From Betaproteobacteria bacterium (GTDB lineage: Bacteria > Pseudomonadota > Gammaproteobacteria > Burkholderiales > SG8-39), in the NCBI GenBank assembly GCA_009693435.1, contig SHXF01000006.1, forward strand, positions 5,044 to 69,043: a stretch of 64,000 nt of DNA, read 5' to 3'. Every line of letters begins with the position of its first letter. The stretch's first letter is position 1. A program made the position numbers and the translations under genes. Of this stretch, positions 58,562 through 64,000 are shown piece by piece. Under the pieces are notes generated by a model that was not told where the DNA came from, searched no databases, and saw only the letters and a list, made by a program, of their open reading frames with translations.

Positions 58562-60728
58562 CGCTGCCCGCCAGCCGGATCAGATAGTTGCCTGCGGACG
58601 ACACGCGCAACATATCGCCGACCCCGACCAGCACCGTCGTCGTGGCCTCGTCGATGATCGCCGGGCCGGTGATTTCGTCCCCTGGCCGCAGTGTCGTGCC
58701 GGAGAAAATGCGCGTCGGTCGGACATCGTGCCGCTCGTCTATCCAGACATCGCGAATCGTCACGGGTTCGCACGGCATGGCCGAGGCACGGGGAACAGCC
58801 GCGGTCGGTGCGTTGTCCATTGCGCGAGCGATCCCCGTTGCGTGAGCGATCCCCGTTGCGTGCGCAATCCCCATTGCGTGCGCACTCCCCCCCATGGCCT
58901 GCGTCATCGCACCCGTCAGCCCGGTCGCCGTGATATCCACATTGACCACCTCGATGCGCGCGCCGGGTTGTGCGTAGCCGTACAGGCGCTGGTGCTCCGC
59001 CTCGAACAATGCGCGCACGTGTTCGGGGGCCAGCGAATCCGTCGCTACGCGCACCGTCCATTGCTGGCCCGAGTAGCGCAGGTCGAGCTTGTCGCTAAAT
59101 CGCCTGTGCTCCTTCGCAAAGCCTTCGCGTGCCAGCACCGCGTCCGCATGGTCGCGCAAAGCTGCGATGGCCTGCGCCATCGCAGCGGCGCTGCCGTGCT
59201 CATCCAGGTCGCGCAGCCAGGCGTGCGAATAATCGTGGCGCACGTCGGCATTGCACATGCCGTAGGCACAAAACACACCGGCGAGCCGCGGCACGTAAAC
59301 GGATCTGCAGCCGAGCGCGCGCGCCACCGCCACCCCGTGCAGCGGCCCGGCGCCACCCGCTGCAACCAGCGTGAAGCGCCGCGGATCGTGGCCGCGTTCG
59401 ATGCTGACCCGTTCCACGGCGTGGCGCATGTTCTGTTCGACCAGGCGCAGAATCCCCGCCGCCGCATCGTGCAAGCCGATGCCGAGAGGACGCGCGGCGT
59501 GCAGCGAGATCGCTGCCTGCGCTTTCTCCAGGTCGAGGCTGAATGCACCATCGGCAAAGGGTCCCGGCTTGAGCCGCCCGAGCACCAGCTGCGCGTCGGT
59601 CACGGTCGCACGCTCACCGCCCAGTCCATAGGCTGCGGGTCCGGGCCGCGCGCCGGCCCCTTGCGGCCCCGCATGCAGCAGGCCGCCGGCGTCGACGGAG
59701 GCGATGGTGCCGCCGCCCGCGCCTATGGTATGAATTTCAACGGCCGGCACCACCAGGTGGTAGCCGTCGACTTCGATTCTCTCCGCCATCGCGGCGACGC
59801 CAGCGACGGACAACATCACATCGCAGCTGGTGCCGCCGACCTCGATCGATACCAGGTTGTCGTTGTCGGTGTCCTCACCGAAGACACGGATCGCACTGAC
59901 CGCTGCGGCCGGTCCCGAGAGGATGAGTTGCACCGGGCGTTCCGCCATCTCGCGAACCGAAATCGCGCCGCCGTTGCTTTGCACCAGCAGCAGTCCGCCG
60001 GACAGACCCAGCGCCTTCAACTTGTCGTCCAGTGCGCGCAGATAGGGCACGACGCGTGGGGCGACATAGGCGTTCACCACGACCGTCGAACTGCGCTCGT
60101 ACTCGCCCATGATCGGCGCGATATCGGAGGAGCAGGAAACCCACGCCTCGGGCCAGGTCTCGCGCAGCCGGTCGCGCGCCTCGCGTTCGTGCGCCGGATT
60201 GGCATAGCTGTGCAGAAAACAGACGGCGATGCTCTCAACCCCTTCGCGGCGGAAGGTGTCCACTGCCGTGTCTATGGCAGGGATGTCGAGCGGCGCCAGC
60301 TCCCGCCCCATACTGTCCAGCCGGCCCGCTACCGGCAGGCGCAGGTAGCGCGGCACCAGCACCGGCGGATACGCGGCGCGATGGTCCCAGGGGTCGTTGC
60401 GAAAGCTGCGGCGGATTTCCAGGCTGTCGCGGAAACCCTCGGTGGTGAGCAGGCCGACGCGCGCGCCCTTTTTTTCAAGCAGGGTGTTGGTGGCAATGGT
60501 GGAGCCGTGCACGAACAGCGCGCATTGCCGCAACAGTTGCCCGGTTGAACAACCCAGTTTGCCGGCCGCATCCGACAAGGCCCGTAGCGCGCCTGCCGCC
60601 GGATCCGCCGGATCGGAGGGCGACTTGGACACGTGGACCGCGCCCGCGGCATCGACCACCACCACGTCGGTGAAGGTCCCGCCGATGTCCACGCCGATGC
60701 GCAGCGGCGCGCCGAGTTTGTCCGTCAT
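58554..60728 (-). CDS. hyuA: hydantoinase A/oxoprolinase family protein
   Basis: The protein has 724 residues: RIGVDIGGTFTDVVVVDAAG (ATP phosphate loop of the actin-like fold), FVHGSTIATNTLLEKKGARV, SSDIAPIMGEYERSSTVVVN, IEVGGTSCDVMLSVAG and GAGGGTIASVDAGGLLHAGP. It is the ATP-binding subunit partner of HyuB. Near the C-terminus an insertion of four 6-residue repeats (GIAHAT/GIARAM) made by an 18-bp tandem repeat is unusual for the family. A Bug receptor ends 22 bases before its start. Confidence 0.9.
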   Translation of the reverse strand: MTDKLGAPLRIGVDIGGTFTDVVVVDAAGAVHVSKSPSDPADPAAGALRALSDAAGKLGCSTGQLLRQCALFVHGSTIATNTLLEKKGARVGLLTTEGFRDSLEIRRSFRNDPWDHRAAYPPVLVPRYLRLPVAGRLDSMGRELAPLDIPAIDTAVDTFRREGVESIAVCFLHSYANPAHEREARDRLRETWPEAWVSCSSDIAPIMGEYERSSTVVVNAYVAPRVVPYLRALDDKLKALGLSGGLLLVQSNGGAISVREMAERPVQLILSGPAAAVSAIRVFGEDTDNDNLVSIEVGGTSCDVMLSVAGVAAMAERIEVDGYHLVVPAVEIHTIGAGGGTIASVDAGGLLHAGPQGAGARPGPAAYGLGGERATVTDAQLVLGRLKPGPFADGAFSLDLEKAQAAISLHAARPLGIGLHDAAAGILRLVEQNMRHAVERVSIERGHDPRRFTLVAAGGAGPLHGVAVARALGCRSVYVPRLAGVFCAYGMCNADVRHDYSHAWLRDLDEHGSAAAMAQAIAALRDHADAVLAREGFAKEHRRFSDKLDLRYSGQQWTVRVATDSLAPEHVRALFEAEHQRLYGYAQPGARIEVVNVDITATGLTGAMTQAMGGSAHAMGIAHATGIAHATGIARAMDNAPTAAVPRASAMPCEPVTIRDVWIDERHDVRPTRIFSGTTLRPGDEITGPAIIDEATTTVLVGVGDMLRVSSAGNYLIRLAGSDA
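58819..58890 (-). repeat. in-frame 18-bp tandem repeat inside hyuA
   Basis: Four units of 18 bases (58819-58836, 58837-58854, 58855-58872, 58873-58890), each a variant of CGTTGCGTGAGCGATCCC, encode GIAHAT-like hexapeptides in a loop between the fourth and last domain. Because the period is a multiple of three the frame is kept. Confidence 0.88.
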
Positions 60729-60750
60729 GCAAGTCGCTTGCTGCGCCTGA

Positions 60751-61731
60751 TCACTCGCGCTCTATGCCCACCGCTTTGACGATCTTTCCCCACTTCTCGT
60801 ACTCGGTCGCCATGAATTCGCGCATCTCGGCGGGCGAGTTGGTGCCGTTGAGTTGGTAGCCGAGGTCGAGCAACTGCTTGCGGATGTTCGGCAGCAACAC
60901 GGCGGCGCGCATCTCGTCGGCGAGCTTGCGCGTGATCTCCGCGGCCGTCGTCGCCGGGGCGGTCAGCCCGAACCAGACGTTGGCAAAGTAGCCGGGCAGA
61001 GTTTCGGCGACAGTGGGCAGGTCCTTCATCTGCGGAATGCGCTCGCGCGACGCGACCGCGAGGACACGCACTTTCTGCATGAAGGGCTGGGTGGTGCTGA
61101 ACGCGCTCAGCGCCACATGCACATTGCCCGAGATGATGTCGGTCATCATCGGCGCAGCGCCCTTGTAGGGGACGTGCACCATCTGCGTGCCGGTCATGGT
61201 CAGCAGCGTCTCGAAGTTGAGGTGGTGGCCCGAGGCGACCCCGGGCGTGCCGTACGACAATTTGCCGGGATTGGCTTTCGCATGCGCGATCAGTTCCGCC
61301 ACCGATTTGACCGGCAGATTATTGGATGCAATCAGCAGTTGTGGCATGTTGACGGCGATGCCGATCGGCACGAAATCCTTCAGCGGATCGAAAGTCGGCG
61401 CTTTCATCAGCCAGGGCGCGAGCAGCATCCCCTCCTGGGAGAGGTTCAGCGTATAGCCGTCGGGCGCGCTGCGGGCGACGAAGGTATTGGCGATGTTGCC
61501 GCCCGCGCCGGGCCTGTTCTCGACGACGACGGCCTGGCTGAGACGTTCCTGCAACCCTTGCGCGAGTACGCGCGCAAACACGTCGGTGGCGCCGCCGGGC
61601 GAGAAGCCGACCACGATGCGGATGGGTTTCGCGGGATAGGGCTGCGCCAGGGCGGTTGCGGCAGCAAAGGAAAAGGCGACAAACGCGACACAAAACGCGA
61701 CAAACGCGAGCAGGACTCGGATGACGATCAT
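60751..61731 (-). CDS. Bug-family TTT periplasmic receptor 8
   Basis: The protein has 326 residues from the ATG at 61731 (MIVIRVLLAFVAFCVAFVAF). The signal peptide is itself repetitive (AFVAF, AFVAF), the result of a short tandem repeat at 61678-61709. YPAKPIRIVVGFSPGGATDV, VENRPGAGGNIANTFVARSA and VPYKGAAPMMTDIISGNVHV are the Bug motifs. It sits just before hyuA, so it probably supplies a ligand for the hydantoinase pathway, possibly a cyclic amide or its acid. Confidence 0.87.
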   Translation of the reverse strand: MIVIRVLLAFVAFCVAFVAFSFAAATALAQPYPAKPIRIVVGFSPGGATDVFARVLAQGLQERLSQAVVVENRPGAGGNIANTFVARSAPDGYTLNLSQEGMLLAPWLMKAPTFDPLKDFVPIGIAVNMPQLLIASNNLPVKSVAELIAHAKANPGKLSYGTPGVASGHHLNFETLLTMTGTQMVHVPYKGAAPMMTDIISGNVHVALSAFSTTQPFMQKVRVLAVASRERIPQMKDLPTVAETLPGYFANVWFGLTAPATTAAEITRKLADEMRAAVLLPNIRKQLLDLGYQLNGTNSPAEMREFMATEYEKWGKIVKAVGIERE

Positions 61732-61879
61732 GGTGGAAACTTTCAGGAGTTTAAACGCGGCATGGGAGAGCGGTGCACCGGCCGCGAAATGCACTATGTG
61801 CTATATCATTTTTTGGCGCCAACATCGTGTGGATCCCTGTATATTGGCGTATGTCTTGAAAAAAAGTTGAAGATTTTCG

Positions 61880-62863
61880 CTAATCCTGCGGCGCTATGCC
61901 CGCCGCCTTCACCACCTGGCTCCACTTCCTGTTCTCCTCGGCGATGAACTGCGCGAATTCCGCGGGACCGGCCGGCGCGGCGATGCAGCCGGCGTCGATG
62001 AAGCGCTGCTTCACCGCAGCCTGATCCAGCACGGCGTTCGTTTCGCGCAGCAGGCGCTCCACGATGGGTTGCGGCAATCCGAGCGGCCCGAGCAGCCCGA
62101 ACCAGCTTTCCACCGCAATGCCGCGATAACCGAGCTCGGCGGTGGTCGGCGCGCCGGCGATCATCGGATGGCGCGAGCGCCCCGTCTGGGCGAGGATGCG
62201 CACCCGCCCGGAATCGACGTGCTTGGCCGCGGTGGCCGGACCGCCCGCCATCATGTCCACCTGTCCGGCGATCAGGTCGTTCAGCGCCGGGCCGCCGCCC
62301 TTGTAGGGCACGTGCACCATCTGCAGGCCCTGGTTGGTGCCGAGCAAGGCCATGGTCAGGTGCAGGATGGAGCCGACACCGGCGCTTGCATAGCGGATCG
62401 AGTCGGGCTTGGCTTTCGCGTAGGCGATCAGTTCGGCCAGCGAGTTCGCCGGCACTTGCGCATTCACCACATACACCATGGGCGAGGTGGCCACCATGCT
62501 GATGGGGGTGAAGTCCTTCAACGGGTCGTAGGGCACTTTCTTTTTCATCGCCGGAATGATGGACAGGCCATCCGCCGGGCCGAACAACAGCGTGTAGCCA
62601 TCGGGCACGGCCTTGGCTCCGGCGTCGGTGCCGATCTGCGAGCCGGCGCCGGGACGGTTGTCGACCAGCACCGGCTGGCCGAGGCGCTCCTGCAACGCCT
62701 GCGCATAGACGCGGCCCACAAGGTCGGTGGTGCCGCCGGGGGCGAACGGGATGATCAGTTTGATGGGGCGGTTGGGATAGTCCTGGGCTGCGCTCGTGCC
62801 TGGTACAACCCAGCCGACGATCGCAAGCACCGCAATGCCCACCAGCGAAACCCGTCGTTTCAT
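61880..62863 (-). CDS. Bug-family TTT periplasmic receptor 9
   Basis: The protein has 327 residues: signal peptide to TSAAQD, YPNRPIKLIIPFAPGGTTDL, VDNRPGAGSQIGTDAGAKAV, KKKVPYDPLKDFTPISMVAT and VPYKGGGPALNDLIAGQVDM. AGAGGAG is ahead of the ATG. It is the first gene of the operon 62863-54813. The 148-base gap to receptor 8 is AT-rich near 61800-61870 and may hold a second promoter. Confidence 0.88.
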   Translation of the reverse strand: MKRRVSLVGIAVLAIVGWVVPGTSAAQDYPNRPIKLIIPFAPGGTTDLVGRVYAQALQERLGQPVLVDNRPGAGSQIGTDAGAKAVPDGYTLLFGPADGLSIIPAMKKKVPYDPLKDFTPISMVATSPMVYVVNAQVPANSLAELIAYAKAKPDSIRYASAGVGSILHLTMALLGTNQGLQMVHVPYKGGGPALNDLIAGQVDMMAGGPATAAKHVDSGRVRILAQTGRSRHPMIAGAPTTAELGYRGIAVESWFGLLGPLGLPQPIVERLLRETNAVLDQAAVKQRFIDAGCIAAPAGPAEFAQFIAEENRKWSQVVKAAGIAPQD

Positions 62864-62942
62864 CGTTCATCTCCTCTGGTGATGGCTGGCGCGAAGGACC
62901 GTCCCGGCAAGCATAACGCGGGAACGGCTGCGGCGACTATTC

Positions 62943-62974
62943 AAGCGGCAATAAACCAAAGCGGCAATAAACCA
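62943..62974. repeat. 16-bp tandem duplication upstream of receptor 9
   Basis: AAGCGGCAATAAACCA occurs at 62943-62958 and 62959-62974, in the divergent gap between receptor 9 and the small antitoxin-like gene. Confidence 0.8.
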
Positions 62975-63047
62975 TTTGGTACGCTGATGCATGATTCATC
63001 TCGCTGCCGATGCGTAACACGCATGCCACCCATGAGGAGGCCCGTAT

Positions 63048-63212
63048 CTGACCGAACTGATTGTTACGCTACCCGATGATCTCGCGCAGAAAGCAAAAGC
63101 CGCCGGGATTCTCAATGATGAGGGAATCGAACAGGTGCTCCGGGCTGCGCTCAGACGGGAAGCGCTGCCAGTGCTTCGTCGCTCGGCAGGAATGAAAGAT
63201 CTTTCCACGTGA
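63048..63212 (+). CDS. orphan antitoxin-like small protein with a probable CTG start
   Basis: Translation from CTG 63048 gives 54 residues: MTELIVTLPDDLAQKAKAAG, ILNDEGIEQVLRAALRREAL and a short tail. The strand-helix-helix pattern and LPDDLAQKAKAAG are typical of antitoxins that precede RelE or PIN toxins. GAGGAGG (63034-63040) lies seven bases ahead of the CTG, and no ATG, GTG or TTG is available in frame after the stop just upstream, so CTG is the best start. No toxin follows. The module may have lost it. Confidence 0.6.
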   Translation: MTELIVTLPDDLAQKAKAAGILNDEGIEQVLRAALRREALPVLRRSAGMKDLST

Positions 63213-63295
63213 TCTTCATGGAAGCCTACGCGCCGATGCGCGGCACCGGAACGCGCAGCACGAAGACGTTCCCTCCATTGGCAGGTCAGGCGGCA

Positions 63296-63715
63296 TTAGG
63301 GCGCCTCCCAGATCTGACGAAATTCGAGTCCGGTGAGATTGTGCGACGAATATAGCGACACGATTTCCTGTGATAGAAAGGTCGGGCTCACGGCCAGTTG
63401 TGGGATCTTGAATGCGATCGGCGACCCATTCCTTTCCTTCCGAAATGCGTACCTGCGGATATCCATGATGCGGCCGTTGGAGAATCGCAGGTTTGCACTA
63501 TGATTTTCATCCCTAGCGCCGACAACGCAAGCGGAGTTGTAAACCCAAAGGGGAATCCGGCACGTCACCGGAAGTAGTTCACTTTGCGACTCAAGTATCT
63601 TCCCAAGCGCGTCCCTGCTCCGTGTCGTCAGGATCAGGGAACTCGATGTCAGCCAAGGGAAGTCGATGTCTCGAAGGATCTTGCCTTCGTCCTCGTCAAT
63701 GAGTTCGAACTCCAT
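63296..63715 (-). CDS. Imm11-like (DUF1629) protein, possibly 5'-truncated
   Basis: The 139 residues from the ATG at 63715 resemble the C-terminal two thirds of Imm11-type immunity proteins: DFPWLTSSSLILTTRSRDAL, GRIMDIRRYAFRKERNGSPI, and the end SSHNLTGLEFRQIWEAP, which is the most typical part. Such proteins protect against polymorphic toxins. The same frame continues upstream across one TAG (63722-63724) into 38 or more plausible residues, so the gene may carry a nonsense mutation. GC is lower than in the rest of the window. Confidence 0.55.
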   Translation of the reverse strand: MEFELIDEDEGKILRDIDFPWLTSSSLILTTRSRDALGKILESQSELLPVTCRIPLWVYNSACVVGARDENHSANLRFSNGRIMDIRRYAFRKERNGSPIAFKIPQLAVSPTFLSQEIVSLYSSHNLTGLEFRQIWEAP

Positions 63716-63721
63716 TGGATG

Positions 63722-63889
63722 CTACAAAGGTCGCCTGATTTCCCCGTTGATCAGGCTATCGAGAAATAGAATTCCGCCGGCTGCTTTCGGATGTGCGAGC
63801 TTTGCGTCAGCAATTCCTCCGGGGATAAAGATGCGCATCGGACGAATGCCGCCTAGCCCTGCCCGTTGCCCATAAATACCGCTGGACAT
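63722..63889 (-). pseudogene. possible 5' part of the Imm11-like gene before an in-frame stop
   Basis: From ATG 63889 (or 63838) the frame reads MRIFIPGGIADAKLAHPKAA, GGILFLDSLINGEIRRPL and then TAG, six bases before the ATG of the Imm11-like gene in the same frame. Total length would be about 180-200 residues, normal for the family. Another open frame, 63807-63995 on the same strand, overlaps it and cannot be excluded. Confidence 0.35.
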
Positions 63890-64000
63890 TTTTGCGCGCC
63901 GCGTTTATCGTGGTGCGGTGGAAAGCCAGAATCAGATCAAACGCACCCTGTCCAAGCAGGGCTCGATAGAGATTATCCGCCGACTTTTGAGTCATGACGA

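Overview
The window looks like chromosomal DNA of a high-GC betaproteobacterium, probably Burkholderiales. The clearest sign is nine intact periplasmic receptors of the Bug type (solute-binding proteins of the tripartite tricarboxylate transporter family) plus two Bug remnants. No rRNA, tRNA, replication origin or CRISPR array was seen. Most of the DNA codes for catabolism of small, probably nitrogen-containing organic compounds. Between the catabolic blocks lie toxin-antitoxin (TA) modules and fragments of mobile DNA.

Layout. 0-20.9 kb: a divergent XRE-cupin regulator, then a long plus-strand block: glutamine-synthetase-like glnT with glxBCD (homologous to N-methylglutamate synthase mgsABC), a branched-chain-amino-acid-type ABC importer with a fused LivG-LivF ATPase, a Rid protein, an isochorismatase-type hydrolase, a MetX-like alpha/beta hydrolase and a Rieske oxygenase. 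A short minus-strand group follows (atypical SDR, four-domain rhodanese, cysteine-dioxygenase-like protein). Divergent from it are two cupins and a CDC48-type double AAA ATPase. A shared sequence element in front of glnT and between the two cupin-side operons suggests one regulon. 20.9-29.7 kb (minus): enolase-superfamily enzyme, type-B carboxylesterase, two near-duplicate LLM flavin monooxygenases each with the same 5' hairpin, an orphan molybdopterin hydroxylase large subunit and a MetE-fold protein. 30-37 kb: polysaccharide deacetylase, Bug receptor, VapBC, UvrD, a truncated transglutaminase-like gene and an MFS exporter. 37-45 kb (minus): HigBA between two Bug gene fragments, a D-aminoacylase-like amidohydrolase, three Bug receptors and a thiamine-diphosphate enzyme.

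45.4-52.3 kb is an accessory island: a DUF4160/DUF2442 pair between 53-bp direct repeats, a formylglycine-generating-enzyme fragment joined to an IS91-type transposase end, an AT-richer HEPN-like gene broken by a frameshift, a HigBA cassette ending in an integron attC-like site, an addiction-module/RelE pair, a Bug gene and ParDE. 52.4-62.9 kb: two sister Bug genes (plus) facing a minus-strand operon of two Bug receptors, hydantoinase A and B, a protein with three Rid domains and a TenA/PqqC-fold oxidase. The right end has an orphan antitoxin-like gene and an Imm11-like gene.

A recurring oddity is short tandem duplication (13-23 bp) exactly at gene ends and starts. The clearest cases are the livH-livM junction, where each 14-bp unit makes a tiny overlapping reading frame, and the 3' ends of three successive Bug genes. 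All functional statements come from reading motifs and context by eye; no database search was run.
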